DNA of 64,000 nucleotides from Chloroflexota bacterium (GCA_009841405.1 VXLV01000079.1:35492-99491); one strand, 5' to 3'. Shown: positions 9,775 to 19,646, numbered from the stretch's first letter. Translations and numbers: made by a program. The notes: generated from the letters alone by a model not told the origin.

Positions 9775-10338
9775 ATGGCTGATAACAGAAGACGAGACTC
9801 GCGCAGGAACCAGGAAGAGCGCGACGAATTTGACGAACGCGTAGTCGATATCCGCCGCGTCGCCAAAGTAATTAAGGGCGGCCGGCGCTTCGCCTTTCGG
9901 ACGGTCGTTGTCGTCGGCGATGGCAAGGGCAATGTTGGCATCGGCATCGGCAAAGCCCGCGCCGTTCCCGACAGCATCCGCAAAGCTGCCGAGCGGGCGC
10001 GCCGGAATATCGAAGGCGTCTCGCTGTCGGGCAACACCATTCCGTATACCGTCATCGGTCGCCACGGCGGCGCGCGTGTGCTGCTCAAGCCGGCCGCGCC
10101 CGGCACTGGTGTGATTGCCGGCGGCGGCGTGCGCGCGGTACTGGAAGTCGTCGGCGTGCGCAATATCTTGACCAAAAGCCAGGGCAGCGCCAACCTGCTG
10201 AATGTAACCATGGCCACCCTGGACGCGCTGAAGCAACTGCGCAGCGCGGAACTCGTGGCGGAGATGCGCGGCAAGCCCGTGCATGAGGTCGCGCCGGTCT
10301 GGGAGCGCCGCGCCGAACGGGGGGGCGAACATGCCTGA
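9775..10338 (+). CDS. rpsE: 30S ribosomal protein S5
   Basis: A 187-residue protein involved in decoding fidelity. After an acidic and basic tail come [36 protein letters not shown] and the C-terminal repeat with [22 protein letters not shown]. The GTGGAGGTC site precedes the ATG. It overlaps rpmD by 8 bases. Confidence 0.97.
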   Translation: MADNRRRDSRRNQEERDEFDERVVDIRRVAKVIKGGRRFAFRTVVVVGDGKGNVGIGIGKARAVPDSIRKAAERARRNIEGVSLSGNTIPYTVIGRHGGARVLLKPAAPGTGVIAGGGVRAVLEVVGVRNILTKSQGSANLLNVTMATLDALKQLRSAELVAEMRGKPVHEVAPVWERRAERGGEHA

Positions 10339-10552
10339 GCAAAATGGCAAGCTGCTCAAAGTAACCCTGACCAAGAGCCCGATCGGCTACAACAGCCGCC
10401 AGAAGGAAACCGTGAAATCGCTGGGTTTGCGCCGGATGAGCCAGAGCGTGCTGATCGGCGACGGGCCGCAGATACGCGGCATGATCGCCAAGGTAAGTCA
10501 CCTGGTGACAGTCGAGGAAGTTACAGAGGTCGACGAGAATGAAACTGCATGA
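10331..10552 (+). CDS. rpmD: 50S ribosomal protein L30
   Basis: A 73-residue protein. [20 protein letters not shown] and [14 protein letters not shown] match L30; the C-terminal acidic tail [13 protein letters not shown] is somewhat longer than usual. ATG 10331 is preferred to an upstream in-frame start because it gives a standard N-terminus and follows GGGGGGC at the end of rpsE. It overlaps rplO by 14 bases. Confidence 0.93.
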   Translation: MPEQNGKLLKVTLTKSPIGYNSRQKETVKSLGLRRMSQSVLIGDGPQIRGMIAKVSHLVTVEEVTEVDENETA

Positions 10553-11066
10553 CTTAAAGCCTGACCCGGGTTCAAAGCGCAAGCGCAAGCGGGTCGGTCG
10601 CGGCATCGCGGCTGGCCAGGGCAAGACTGCCGGCCGCGGGCATAAAGGGCAAGGCGCGCGCAGTGGCGGCGGCAAGGGCCCCTACTTTGAAGGCGGCCAG
10701 TTGCCCATGGTGCGGCGGCTTCCCTTCAAGCGCGGCTTCACCAACATATTCGCCATCGAATATCAAGAAGTGAACGTGGACGTGCTGGAAGCGCGCTTCA
10801 GCGAGGGCGCGGTCGTCGATGGCGCTTCGCTCGCCGAAGCGGGGCTGGTGCGAAAAGCTGACGCGCCCATCAAGGTGCTGGGGCGGGGCGAGCTGAGCAA
10901 GACCCTGGAAGTCCACGCCAATAAGTTCACCAAGAGCGCCGCCAGCAAAATCGAAGGCGCCGGCGGCAGCGTCAATCGGCACGCGCTGAAAGTTACTGGC
11001 GCTCGCGCGACCGTGAAGAAGATGCGCAAGGTCGATTTGGAGCGACTCCACGGCGCCGGTGACTAG
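10539..11066 (+). CDS. rplO: 50S ribosomal protein L15
   Basis: A 175-residue late-assembly protein. [22 protein letters not shown], a Gly-rich segment with [19 protein letters not shown], and RRLPFKRGF are diagnostic. It is slightly longer than the common 145-150 residues because of the C-terminus. The start lies inside rpmD, preceded by GAGGTCGACGAG. Confidence 0.95.
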   Translation: MKLHDLKPDPGSKRKRKRVGRGIAAGQGKTAGRGHKGQGARSGGGKGPYFEGGQLPMVRRLPFKRGFTNIFAIEYQEVNVDVLEARFSEGAVVDGASLAEAGLVRKADAPIKVLGRGELSKTLEVHANKFTKSAASKIEGAGGSVNRHALKVTGARATVKKMRKVDLERLHGAGD

Positions 11067-11194
11067 ACGCTGACCGCGCCGCGACGCCCGGGCGCTGTGT
11101 TGCGTATAATCGTTGTGGCGCGGGTCGACTAGACACTTGGATTGACATGACCGCAGTCGCGCTGGCACGCCTCAAGGGATAGGGAATTGGTCTT

Positions 11195-12541
11195 ATGATT
11201 CAAGCACTCAAAAACGCCTGGCGCCTGCCGGATGTGCGAAACAAACTGCTGTTTACGCTTTTCATTCTGATCGTCTATCAATTCGCCGCGCATGTGCCGG
11301 TAGTTGGCGTCGACAGAAATGTGCTGCGGCAGGTATTTGAAAGCGGAAGCAGCGCCGGCAATCTCATTCAAGTGATGAACTTGCTCTCCGGCGGCGCAGT
11401 GGCTAACTTCAGCGTGATCGCCAACGGGGTTTATCCCTACATCACCGCATCGATTATCTTCCAATTGCTGGTGCCGATTGTGCCGGCTTTGGAGCGCATC
11501 CAGCGCGAGCCGGGCGGGCAAGAGAAAATCCAGCGCTACACATACTATGTCGCCATCCCCATGGCTGTCTTGCAAGCGCTGGGCCAAATCAGCATATTCA
11601 ATCTGGCCACCGGCACCGGCGCGGAGATCATACCCGGCTTCGGCTTTGGCATCGGCAGCAACCTGCTGCTGACCGTGTCGGTCTTGACGACGATGACGGC
11701 CGGCACCATGTTCGCCATCTGGCTGGGCGAGTTGATCACCGAGCAAGGCATCGGCAATGGTATTTCGATCATCATCTTCGCCGGCATCGTCGCCCAGGCG
11801 CCGCAAAACCTGATCCGCCTGCTGACACAGCAACCCGACCGCAGCATCTACAATCTGGCGCTCTTCATCGTCATCACGGTGCTGAGCGTGCTGGCGGTCG
11901 TCGTCATACAAGAAGGCGTGCGGCGGATTCCGGTGCAATACGGCCGCCGTGTGCGCGGCAATCGTCAATTCGCGCAGCAAGACAGCTTTATCCCGCTGCG
12001 CGTCAACCCGGTTGGCATGATCCCGCTGATTTTCGCCCAGTCGATCATCACCTTCCCGGCGATTATCGCCAGTCTCTTTCCGCCGGGCGCGGTCGGCAAC
12101 ACCATTCAAACCACTTTCGGCAATCAGCAGGGGTTGCTCTATTGGGGCACGTTCTTCCTGATGACGGTGGGCTTCACCTTCTTCTATGCCGAAGTCATGG
12201 TGGGCAATCAGAACCTGGCGGAAACACTGCAGCGCAACGGCGGCTTTATTCCCGGCATCCGCCCGGGCAAGCGCACCGAAGACTACATCAAGACAACGAC
12301 GCGGCGCATCACCTTCGTCGGCGCATTTTTCCTGGGCGTCATCGCCATCATCCCGGGCATGGTTGACCTCGTGAATCGAATCATCTTCCCGCTGGAAGCC
12401 TCGACATCGGGCGCGGTCATCAACGCCGGGCTGGTGATTTCCGGCTCCGGCCTTATCATCGTGGTCGGTGTCGTCATCGATACGATGCGCCAGCTGGAAG
12501 CCCAGCTCGTGATGCGCAACTACGAAGGCTTCATGCGTTAG
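11195..12541 (+). CDS. secY: Protein translocase subunit SecY
   Basis: A 448-residue channel subunit of the Sec translocon, with ten predicted hydrophobic segments. MIQALKNAWRLPDVRNKLLFT and YQFAAHVPVVGVD open the protein. The plug/TM2 region is GGAVANFSVIANGVYPYITASII, and the cytoplasmic loop RRIPVQYGRRVRG and the C-terminal GIRPGKRTEDYI are conserved. It closes the superoperon: an intrinsic terminator follows 26 bases later. Confidence 0.98.
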   Translation: MIQALKNAWRLPDVRNKLLFTLFILIVYQFAAHVPVVGVDRNVLRQVFESGSSAGNLIQVMNLLSGGAVANFSVIANGVYPYITASIIFQLLVPIVPALERIQREPGGQEKIQRYTYYVAIPMAVLQALGQISIFNLATGTGAEIIPGFGFGIGSNLLLTVSVLTTMTAGTMFAIWLGELITEQGIGNGISIIIFAGIVAQAPQNLIRLLTQQPDRSIYNLALFIVITVLSVLAVVVIQEGVRRIPVQYGRRVRGNRQFAQQDSFIPLRVNPVGMIPLIFAQSIITFPAIIASLFPPGAVGNTIQTTFGNQQGLLYWGTFFLMTVGFTFFYAEVMVGNQNLAETLQRNGGFIPGIRPGKRTEDYIKTTTRRITFVGAFFLGVIAIIPGMVDLVNRIIFPLEASTSGAVINAGLVISGSGLIIVVGVVIDTMRQLEAQLVMRNYEGFMR

Positions 12542-12567
12542 CCGAAGCCGTAACACAAGTGAGTTCA

Positions 12568-12599
12568 AGCCGGGCGAAACGCTGCTCGGCTTTCTTTTT
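12568..12599 (+). terminator. Intrinsic terminator after secY
   Basis: AGCCGGGC (12568-12575) pairs with GCTCGGCT (12584-12591) around an 8-base loop, with one G-U pair, and is followed directly by TTCTTTTT. It separates the S10/spc block from adk, so adk needs read-through or its own promoter. Confidence 0.85.
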
Positions 12600-12655
12600 G
12601 CCAGTCGACCGCTAGTGCCCGGCGCCAGCGGGCAAGGAGTACCGGAGCTAAGACG

Positions 12656-13357
12656 ATGAGCCTATACGTGATCTTGATGGGCGTGCAAGGCGCCGGCAAA
12701 GGCTTGCAGGCCAAGCTGATCGAGGAGCACTTCCGTATCCCGCAGGTATCGACCGGCGACCTCTTCCGCGCAATGCAAACGCGCACCGACGATCTGGCGC
12801 GCAAAGTGCAAGACATCATGACGTCGGGCAAACTGGTCGATGACGACACCACCAACGCCATCGTCGCCGATCGGCTGGCGCAGCCAGACGCGCAAAATGG
12901 CGTCATCCTGGATGGTTATCCCCGGAATCAGGCGCAGGCAGCATTCCTCGAATCCCACCTTGCCGAAAAAGGCGCCCGCGTCAATGCCGTGCTGCTGCTG
13001 GAGCTCGATCTCTACACCGCTTTCAAGCGCGCTTTTGGCCGCGTCACCGACGCCGACGGCAGCAGCTACAACTACTATTACAACGCGGATGGCGTGGAAT
13101 TCAGCTGGCGTCATGACGAATCGGCCGGTTTCCCGCCGCGCCTGGAAGCCTCGCTACGCGGCAGCGACGCGCGGCTCAAGCGCCGGCCCGATGACGCCAG
13201 CGCCGATGCCGTCATCCAGCGTATCGATACCTTCCTGGAGACGACTCAGCCGCTCATCCGCTATTTTGAAGCCGGCGGCAATGTGCTGAAGATCAATGCC
13301 GATCAAAGCATCGACGCCGTCTGGATGGATATCCGACAAGCGCTGGAGAGTCTCTAG
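12656..13357 (+). CDS. adk: Adenylate kinase-like protein with altered P-loop
   Basis: A 233-residue P-loop kinase in the usual adk position between secY and map. The NMP-binding domain (VSTGDLFRA) and LDGYPRN are conserved. KRAFGR and KRRPDD supply the LID arginines. The P-loop reads GVQGAGKGLQ (residues 9-18), where the family has GxPGAGKGTQ, so the Pro and the Mg-contacting Thr are both replaced (by Gln11 and Leu17). The LID is long, Tyr-rich (YNYYYN) and lacks the zinc cysteines. It is probably an adenylate kinase, but its catalytic efficiency is uncertain. Confidence 0.85.
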   Translation: MSLYVILMGVQGAGKGLQAKLIEEHFRIPQVSTGDLFRAMQTRTDDLARKVQDIMTSGKLVDDDTTNAIVADRLAQPDAQNGVILDGYPRNQAQAAFLESHLAEKGARVNAVLLLELDLYTAFKRAFGRVTDADGSSYNYYYNADGVEFSWRHDESAGFPPRLEASLRGSDARLKRRPDDASADAVIQRIDTFLETTQPLIRYFEAGGNVLKINADQSIDAVWMDIRQALESL

Positions 13358-13384
13358 CCCGCGAAGCGCGGTCGGGAAATTACA

Positions 13385-14170
13385 ATGGCGCCGGTGCTGA
13401 AGACCGAAGAAGAACTGCGGATCATGCGCGAAGCCGGCCGCATCGTCGCCGCCGCGCACGAAGCCATGCGCCGCGCAATTGAGCCGGGCGTGACCACCAA
13501 AGCGCTGGACACCATCGCGCTCACGGTACTGCGCGACCATGGCGCCGAGCCCTGCTTTCTCGGCTACGCGCCCGGCGAGCACCCGCCCTTTCCCGCGACC
13601 ATCACTGCCTGCGTCAACCGGGAATTGGTTCATGGCATCCCGTCCGAGCAGCGCGTTCTAATCGACGGCGATATCGTCAGCGTGGATGTCGCCTGCTTCT
13701 ACAAAGGCTACGTTGGCGATGCCGCCTTCACGCACCCGGTTGGCGAAATATCGCGTTCAGCGCGCCGGCTGATGGCGGCGACGGAAGACGCGCTTGCAGC
13801 GGCTATCGCGGCGTCGGTCATCGGCAACCGCGTCAGCGACGTCGCAAAAGCAACATCCAAATGCGCCGCCAGAGCCGGCTACAGCGTCGCCCGCGAATAC
13901 ACCGGCCACGGCGTCGGCCAAGCCATGCACGAAGAGCCGCAGGTGCCCAACTGGTGGCCGGGCAAGAAAAGCCGCGTCCGCTGGCAGGACTACGACCTGC
14001 GGCCTGGCATGACTTACGCCATCGAGCCGATGCTGATCGCCGGCCGGCCCGATTTGGTGGAGCTTGAGGACGGCTGGACGGTCGTTACTAAAGACGGCTC
14101 GCTGACCGCGCACTATGAGCACACAGTCGCCATCACCGAAGACGGGCCGCTCATCCTCACCTTGCCCTAG
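13385..14170 (+). CDS. map: Methionine aminopeptidase, type I
   Basis: A 261-residue enzyme removing the initiator Met from nascent proteins. All five metal ligands are seen in order: Asp in SVDVACF, Asp in GDAAFTH, His in TGHGVGQAMHEEP, Glu in YAIEPM and Glu in YEHTVAI. There is no N-terminal zinc-finger extension. It follows adk by 27 bases as in many S10-alpha clusters, but infA does not follow it. Confidence 0.95.
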   Translation: MAPVLKTEEELRIMREAGRIVAAAHEAMRRAIEPGVTTKALDTIALTVLRDHGAEPCFLGYAPGEHPPFPATITACVNRELVHGIPSEQRVLIDGDIVSVDVACFYKGYVGDAAFTHPVGEISRSARRLMAATEDALAAAIAASVIGNRVSDVAKATSKCAARAGYSVAREYTGHGVGQAMHEEPQVPNWWPGKKSRVRWQDYDLRPGMTYAIEPMLIAGRPDLVELEDGWTVVTKDGSLTAHYEHTVAITEDGPLILTLP

Positions 14171-14181
14171 CGCCGCCCGGC

Positions 14182-15600
14182 ATGAAGCCGTTACTTCTCA
14201 TTCTGCTGTTATGGGCGACCGTTCTGCCGGTCGCGGCCCAGAGCCAGGTCGCGCGCTTTGTCAACGAAGTTTGCCCGGAGAGTCTCTCGCGCCTCGCCGG
14301 ATCCGGAATGCGTTGCGGCCGACTGCATGTGCCTGAAGATCGCTATTCAAAAGCCAGCGCGGAGATTTCGGTCTTCGTCGTGCAACTGCCAGCTCGCGTA
14401 AAAGGCGACTCGCGGCCGATCATCGTGCTGGCGGGCGGCCCGGGCGATGCAGCTTCGGCCGAGACCGCCTGGTGGTTGAACACGAGGCTGCGCGATAAGC
14501 ACGACATCATCTTGGTTGATCAGCGCGGGGCTGGCCGCTCTCGTCCCTCGCTCAACTGCCCGGAATTCGACGCGAGCGACGACGAAGACAGCCTGGCCGA
14601 GTGTCGCGATCGTTTGCTCGCCGAAGGCATCAAGCTGACGGCGTACGGTCCCGAGTCAATCGCGCGGGACATCGCCGATCTGATCAAGGCGCTGGAGCTT
14701 GGCCCGGCAAATGTATACGCGCACTCTTATGGCGCTCGCGTCGCTCGGCTACTGGCGCAAATGCGGCCGCAGCAGATACGGGCCATGCTGCTTGACAGCG
14801 CTTACACCGGCGAAGCAAGCGCACTGGCAAGCGCCGCGCCCAATGTCATGCGGTCAATGCAGCGGCTTTACGCCGACTGCCAAGCAAATGATGCATGTCT
14901 CGCGGCCTATCCAGACTTGGCGACGCAGTTCAGCCGGGCGGCAGCGGCGCTGGGTGCTCGGCCAGTGGAAGTAGACGGGATATCGCCCGACTCCGCCCTG
15001 CGGCTCGATAGCGAGAGCTTCGTGATTTTGCTGCGCGACATGCTGGCTGACGCCGAAAGGCTGCCATATATCCCGGCGCTGATCGCCGCCATCGCCGAAG
15101 GAGACGATGACTTGCTCGATTCTGTAGCGAGCGACGTTATGTCGCCGGCGCAGGCGAGCGCGGATGCGCACAGCGAAGGGCTCTACTTCAGCGCGCTCTG
15201 CGTCGACGAAATAGCGCGGACTTCGCGGGCGGAAATCAAGGCGGAGGCGGCGGCGCTGCCGCCAGCGTATCAGCCACTGGCGGCGTCCGCGCAGGACCTC
15301 TTGCTGGATTGTCTTAACTGGATTGACGCCGGCACAGGCCTCAGCCGTGAGCCGCCGCGGCGTGAGATTCCGACACTGCATCTGTTGGGCGCGTATGACC
15401 CGATTGCGCCGGTCGCAGCGCTCAATGGACCCTTGGTCTGGCGTCAAGCCTTCCCCCGCCTTGGGCACGGCGTGCTGGAATACGAGCCCTGCGCCGAAGC
15501 CCTTGCCGTGGCGTTTTTCGCAAATCCGACGGCAGCGCCTGTCGAAGACTGCTTCAAGGACTTGCGTCCGCCCGCGTTCTTTATACGCCGGGATTCATGA
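14182..15600 (+). CDS. Secreted alpha/beta hydrolase (S33 aminopeptidase/tricorn-hydrolase-like)
   Basis: A 472-residue protein with an N-terminal signal peptide ([20 protein letters not shown]), so it is probably exported. The hydrolase core has LAGGPGDAA (oxyanion loop), [10 protein letters not shown], a nucleophile elbow AHSYGA (first Gly replaced by Ala), a candidate acid in GAYDPIAPV and a candidate His in LGHGVL. Paired cysteines suggest disulphides in the exported protein. Closest families are proline iminopeptidase-like or TAP-like hydrolases; the substrate is unknown. It starts 11 bases after map and occupies the place where infA is often found. Confidence 0.8.
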   Translation: MKPLLLILLLWATVLPVAAQSQVARFVNEVCPESLSRLAGSGMRCGRLHVPEDRYSKASAEISVFVVQLPARVKGDSRPIIVLAGGPGDAASAETAWWLNTRLRDKHDIILVDQRGAGRSRPSLNCPEFDASDDEDSLAECRDRLLAEGIKLTAYGPESIARDIADLIKALELGPANVYAHSYGARVARLLAQMRPQQIRAMLLDSAYTGEASALASAAPNVMRSMQRLYADCQANDACLAAYPDLATQFSRAAAALGARPVEVDGISPDSALRLDSESFVILLRDMLADAERLPYIPALIAAIAEGDDDLLDSVASDVMSPAQASADAHSEGLYFSALCVDEIARTSRAEIKAEAAALPPAYQPLAASAQDLLLDCLNWIDAGTGLSREPPRREIPTLHLLGAYDPIAPVAALNGPLVWRQAFPRLGHGVLEYEPCAEALAVAFFANPTAAPVEDCFKDLRPPAFFIRRDS

Positions 15601-15620
15601 TTTACATGAAGAATAGTCCT

Positions 15621-15648
15621 TTGACAGGCCAGGTTTCTATGATACAAT
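15621..15648 (+). promoter_or_regulatory. Sigma70-like promoter of the rpmJ-rpsM-rpsK-rpoA operon
   Basis: A consensus TTGACA (15621-15626) lies 16 bases upstream of TACAAT (15643-15648). It begins 20 bases after the hydrolase stop. The predicted transcript would start near 15655 and carry a leader of about 150 bases before rpmJ. Confidence 0.75.
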
Positions 15649-15654
15649 GCGCGG

Positions 15655-15800
15655 TCGTTGTCACATGCCCTGGCGCGAATCCAGGGCAGTGGAGAAACAG
15701 GCAGTCCCTAGATAATTCTTGGCTGGCGCGTCTGCGAACAGACGGGCTTGTGCAATCTGCGCGTTGCAGCGAACGCCAGTCAAGCGAAACCGAGGCGAAT
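15655..15800 (+). promoter_or_regulatory. Hairpin-rich 5' leader of the alpha operon
   Basis: Three perfect inverted repeats follow the promoter. TGCCCTGG (15666-15673) pairs with CCAGGGCA (15681-15688). CGTCTG (15729-15734) pairs with CAGACG (15739-15744) around CGAA. GCGTT (15761-15765) pairs with AACGC (15772-15776). A ribosomal-protein autoregulatory leader is a reasonable inference. In E. coli and Bacillus S4 controls this operon, but no rpsD is present here. Confidence 0.5.
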
Positions 15801-15803
15801 CTC

Positions 15804-15917
15804 ATGAAAGTATCAGCCAGCGTGAAGCGCCGTTGTCCCAAGTGCCGCGTCATCAAGCGCAAGCGCCGCGTGATGGTCATTTGCGATAACCCGAAACACA
15901 AGCAGAGGCAGGGTTAA
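15804..15917 (+). CDS. rpmJ: 50S ribosomal protein L36
   Basis: A 37-residue zinc-binding protein, [14 protein letters not shown] followed by [21 protein letters not shown]. The C-x2-C...C...H ligands are complete, so it is the zinc-containing form. It is the first gene after the promoter and leader, with ribosome site CGAGGCG. Confidence 0.96.
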   Translation: MKVSASVKRRCPKCRVIKRKRRVMVICDNPKHKQRQG

Positions 15918-15946
15918 TGCCCGGTCCGTGACAAGGAGTGGTAGTG

Positions 15947-16333
15947 ATGGCTCGTATAGAAGGCGTCGATCTGCCGAGGGACAAGCGCGTCGTCATCGGC
16001 TTGACCTACATTTACGGCATTGGCAAATCCACCAGCCAGAAGCTTTTGGATTCAGCCGGCATTGACCACAGCACGCGCGTGCGCGACCTCAGCGAAGGCG
16101 AAGTCCAACGCCTGCGCGAACTGATTGGCACGCTGACGACTGAGGGCGATCTTCGCCGTCAGACGCAGCTGAATATCAAGCGCTTGATGGAGATCAATTC
16201 TTATCGCGGCTTGCGGCATCGCCGGCGTTTGCCCGTGCGCGGCCAGCGTACCCGCACCAATGGACGCACGCGGCGCGGTAAGAAGCAGACGGTAGCCGGG
16301 CGCGGCCGTCGCCGCGGCGCCACCAAGAAGTAA
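15947..16333 (+). CDS. rpsM: 30S ribosomal protein S13
   Basis: A 128-residue 30S head protein contacting the P-site t[34 protein letters not shown] and the C-terminal [24 protein letters not shown] are diagnostic. The ATG at 15947 is chosen over an upstream GTG because AAGGAG lies nine bases ahead and the protein then has its standard N-terminus. Confidence 0.97.
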   Translation: MARIEGVDLPRDKRVVIGLTYIYGIGKSTSQKLLDSAGIDHSTRVRDLSEGEVQRLRELIGTLTTEGDLRRQTQLNIKRLMEINSYRGLRHRRRLPVRGQRTRTNGRTRRGKKQTVAGRGRRRGATKK

Positions 16334-16415
16334 CCAGGCGTTGAATCAACGCGCGCGGTCAGGGGCGTCCCCGATGTATGTTGACGAGAATCACAAGCAA
16401 GTCTGGAGCGAATAG

Positions 16416-16814
16416 ATGGCAAGAGCGAGAAGAACCAGTCGCAGCGCGGGCAGGCGCGTTTTCAAGAATATACCTTATGGGCAAGCGCACATATATGCCA
16501 CCTTCAACAACACGATCGTGTCCATGACCGATCAGTCGGGCAATGTGATCACCTGGGCCAGCGCCGGCACCTCCGGCTTTTCCGGCAGCCGCAAGAATAC
16601 CCCCTACGCGGCCCGTATGGCGGCGGAAACGGCGGCCTCCAATTCCCAGCAGCATGGCATGAAGGAAGTGGACATCTTTGTGAAGGGGCCCGGACCCGGT
16701 CGCGAAGCGGCCATCCGCTCCATTCAGCAGAGCGGCTTGAAGGTGCGTTCAATCACGGACGTGACGCCGGTGCCGCATAACGGCGTTCGTCCTCCCAAAC
16801 GCCGGCGCGTATAG
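16416..16814 (+). CDS. rpsK: 30S ribosomal protein S11
   Basis: A 132-residue platform protein. [39 protein letters not shown] and the C-terminal [18 protein letters not shown] are family signatures. It is followed directly by rpoA; rpsD, usually between them, is absent. Confidence 0.97.
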   Translation: MARARRTSRSAGRRVFKNIPYGQAHIYATFNNTIVSMTDQSGNVITWASAGTSGFSGSRKNTPYAARMAAETAASNSQQHGMKEVDIFVKGPGPGREAAIRSIQQSGLKVRSITDVTPVPHNGVRPPKRRRV

Positions 16815-16834
16815 TCGAAAGGTATTCCGCCACT

Positions 16835-17854
16835 ATGGTAATTTCTGCAAACCCCGCAGCGGCAAACGCAAGCTCGGTTGACGCCAATCTGGTCACCGCC
16901 AACATGGTGCTGCCGCACCAGGTAGAGAGCCAGAATATCACCCGCGATTACGGCCGCTTCGTCATTAGCCCTTTGGAAAGCGGCTACGGCTTGACCCTCG
17001 GCAATGCCCTGCGCCGGATTTTGCTCTCGTCTTTGCCCGGCGCCGCTGTGACGAGCATTCGCGTCTCCGATGTGCACCACGAATTCTCCGAGATTCCCTC
17101 GGTGCGCGAAGATATGACCCAGCTCATTTTGCAGGTCAAGCAGCTGCGGCTGATCCTGCTCGGCGCGGAGAGCGCGCGCTTGCGCCTCGAGCACCGCGGC
17201 GCGGAAGGCACGGTCACCGCTGCTGATATTCAGGCGCCGGCCGAAGTGCAGATCGAGAATCCGAGCTTGTATCTCTTCACGGTCGACGACCGTGATGTCG
17301 ATATCGAAATGGAGTTTGAGGTCCAATCCGGCCGCGGCTTCAGCCCGGCCGAAGACCGCGGTCGTTTGCCCATCGGCGAGCTGCCGGTCGATGCCGTTTT
17401 CAGCCCGATCAAGCGCGTCAATTACGAAGTCGAGCGCGCTCGCGTCGGCCAGCGCACCAACTATGATCGACTTGTGCTCGAAGTTTGGACGGACGGCACA
17501 ATCAGACCGGAAGAGGCGGTCGCGCAGTCGGCCCAAATCATGATGCACCATCTCAAGGTCATTGCCGGCGTGGACGAAGACTGGTTCCAGTCTATTGAGC
17601 TGCCGCCGCAAATCGAGGACGAACCGACTTACCCGCCGCTCTACGACAAACCCATCGAGGAACTGGATCTGAGCGTGCGCGTGTTCAACTCCTTGAAGCG
17701 AACCGGCATCACCTCGGTCGGCGATGTGCTGGATATGTTGAATCGCGGGCCCGATGCCATGCTGGCGATCCGCAACTTCGGCGAAAAGTCGCTGGACGAG
17801 TTGGAAGAAAAGCTGCAAGAAAAGAACTACTGGCCGCATGAGAAGGCTGAATAA
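16835..17854 (+). CDS. rpoA: RNA polymerase alpha subunit
   Basis: A 339-residue subunit. The N-terminal assembly domain has FVISPLESGYGLTLGNALRRILLSSLPGAAV. The C-terminal DNA-binding domain has LDLSVRVFNSLKRTGITSVGDVL and NFGEKSLDELEEKL. Length and domain order are standard. The short Ala-rich N-terminal tail (about 25 residues) is variable in this family. It lies 20 bases after rpsK and 20 bases before rplQ. Confidence 0.97.
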   Translation: MVISANPAAANASSVDANLVTANMVLPHQVESQNITRDYGRFVISPLESGYGLTLGNALRRILLSSLPGAAVTSIRVSDVHHEFSEIPSVREDMTQLILQVKQLRLILLGAESARLRLEHRGAEGTVTAADIQAPAEVQIENPSLYLFTVDDRDVDIEMEFEVQSGRGFSPAEDRGRLPIGELPVDAVFSPIKRVNYEVERARVGQRTNYDRLVLEVWTDGTIRPEEAVAQSAQIMMHHLKVIAGVDEDWFQSIELPPQIEDEPTYPPLYDKPIEELDLSVRVFNSLKRTGITSVGDVLDMLNRGPDAMLAIRNFGEKSLDELEEKLQEKNYWPHEKAE

Positions 17855-17874
17855 CAGGTAAGCGAGGCGCAATT

Positions 17875-18282
17875 ATGCGACATCGTCATCACGGCAAAAA
17901 GCTCAACCGCAGCAGCAGCCACCGCAAAGCGCTGCGCATGAATTTGGCGAGCGAGCTTTTCACGCACGGGCGCATCAGGACAACCTTTCACAAAGCCAAG
18001 TTCGTGCAGGGGCACGCCGAACGGCTGATTACCATTGCCAAGCGCGGCCTTGCCAGAGCCGAAGCCAAGGATGATCAGCTGGTCGCGGTGCACGCGCGCC
18101 GGCAAGTCGCCCGGCGCCTGAACAACAATCGCGTCCTGGTCGGCAAAGTGTTCGATGAACTGGCGCCGCTATACGCCGAGCGGCCGGGCGGCTATACCCG
18201 GATCTTCAAGCTGGGTACCCGAAAGGGCGACAATGCCGAAATGGCTGTGATTGAACTCGTCGATTATGCGACGGACGATTGA
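17875..18282 (+). CDS. rplQ: 50S ribosomal protein L17
   Basis: A 135-residue protein that begins MRHRHHGKKLNRSSSHRKALRMNLASELF; HGRIRTTFHKAKFVQG and RPGGYTRIFKLGTRKGDNAEMAVIELV complete the L17 pattern. The ribosome site AGCGAGG precedes the ATG. Confidence 0.96.
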   Translation: MRHRHHGKKLNRSSSHRKALRMNLASELFTHGRIRTTFHKAKFVQGHAERLITIAKRGLARAEAKDDQLVAVHARRQVARRLNNNRVLVGKVFDELAPLYAERPGGYTRIFKLGTRKGDNAEMAVIELVDYATDD

Positions 18283-18296
18283 GCAGTCGAGCGCCA

Positions 18297-19124
18297 ATGA
18301 AGAGGTACGCCGCTATCCTGGCTTACGACGGCACTGACTATCAAGGCTTTCAGCGGCAGCCTGCGCCGACGCCGACCATTCAGGCGGCGGTTGAAGCGGC
18401 GGTGGCGGCCGTTACCCGGCGCGCCTGCGCGGTAGTCGGCGCCGGGCGAACCGATACCGGCGTGCATGCGCTGGGGCAAGTCATCGCCTTTGATGTTGAC
18501 TGGAAGCATAGCGAGTCTGAACTCATGTCCGCGATTAACGCAAGCTTGCCCCTGGATATCGCGCTGCAGAGGCTTTGGCGGCAGGATGACTTTCATCCGC
18601 GCTACGACGCGCGCTGGCGTCAATACGCCTATCGCGTCGCTGCGGTGTCCGCGCGCAATCCCCTGCTAAATCGCAGCGCCTGGCAGTTGGTTGGCGCAAA
18701 GTTGAATCTGGACGCCATGCGGAAGGCCGCGGCGTGTTGTCTGGGCGAGCATGACTTTGCCGCCTTTGGCACACCGCCGCAACCGGGGAGCGGCAACACC
18801 GTGCGGCAAATCTTCCAGTCGCGCTGGGAGACCGCGTCCGAGGATTACGGCGCGGTTTATTCGTATCGCATTCGCGGCACGGCCTTTTTGTACCACATGG
18901 TGCGCCGCCTGGTGGGCGTGATGGTGCAGGTCGGTCGTGGACGGCTCTCGCTAACGGAGTTTGATGCGATCTTGCGCAGCCGCGATATCGAACGCGCGAA
19001 AGTCCTGGCGCCGCCGCAGGGTCTGGTGCTGGAAGCGGTCGGCTATGCGCCGGACAACTTGCCGAACCCAACTTGTGTAAGTGCAGCCACGGCGACCGAC
19101 GCGCCGCTGGAGGAAAGAATATGA
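18297..19124 (+). CDS. truA: tRNA pseudouridine(38-40) synthase
   Basis: A 275-residue enzyme that makes pseudouridine in the anticodon stem-loop. [15 protein letters not shown] opens the protein. The catalytic Asp lies in [15 protein letters not shown], and [19 protein letters not shown] is conserved near the C-terminus. The ATG at 18297 (MKRYAAIL) is chosen over a TTG at 18279 that overlaps rplQ. Its stop overlaps the rplM start (ATGA). Confidence 0.93.
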   Translation: MKRYAAILAYDGTDYQGFQRQPAPTPTIQAAVEAAVAAVTRRACAVVGAGRTDTGVHALGQVIAFDVDWKHSESELMSAINASLPLDIALQRLWRQDDFHPRYDARWRQYAYRVAAVSARNPLLNRSAWQLVGAKLNLDAMRKAAACCLGEHDFAAFGTPPQPGSGNTVRQIFQSRWETASEDYGAVYSYRIRGTAFLYHMVRRLVGVMVQVGRGRLSLTEFDAILRSRDIERAKVLAPPQGLVLEAVGYAPDNLPNPTCVSAATATDAPLEERI

Positions 19125-19564
19125 GGCAACAGATCCAGAAGACATACGCCACGACGCCCGACGTCATCGAGCGGCGCTGGTGGGTGGTCGACGCCAAAGG
19201 CATGACCTTGGGCCGCGTCGCTTCCAAGATAGCGCCGCTGTTGCGCGGAACGCACAAACCCTACTTCACGCCCCATCTCGATACCGGCGATTACGTTATC
19301 ATCGTCAATGCCGACAAAATCCACGTAACCGGCAAACGCATGGATCAGAAGGTGTACTACCGGCACAGCGGCTATCCCGGCGGTCTCAAGAGCCTGACCC
19401 TGCGCCAGCTCATGGCCCGCTATCCCAACCGCGCGCTGAAGTACGCCATCAAAGGCATGCTGCCGAAAGGGCCGCTGGGCCGGCAGATGTTCAGGAAACT
19501 GAAAGTTTATGCCGGCGGCGAACATCCGCATCAAGCGCAGCAGCCCGAGGCGCTGCAACTGTAA
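19121..19564 (+). CDS. rplM: 50S ribosomal protein L13
   Basis: A 147-residue early-assembly protein. [52 protein letters not shown] and [22 protein letters not shown] are diagnostic. The GGAGGAAAG ribosome site and the 4-base overlap with truA fix the start at 19121. Confidence 0.97.
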   Translation: MRQQIQKTYATTPDVIERRWWVVDAKGMTLGRVASKIAPLLRGTHKPYFTPHLDTGDYVIIVNADKIHVTGKRMDQKVYYRHSGYPGGLKSLTLRQLMARYPNRALKYAIKGMLPKGPLGRQMFRKLKVYAGGEHPHQAQQPEALQL

Positions 19565-19646
19565 GTCGATTGACCGACGGCCGCCGCCCGAAATCATACG
19601 GCCATATTGGCGGAATAGTGAGCGGCGCCAGGTTAGGAGCGAGTAG

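Noticed and set aside
11105..11110. TATAAT before secY as a promoter
   Set aside because: No acceptable -35 box lies 15-19 bases upstream, and secY follows rplO without a terminator.
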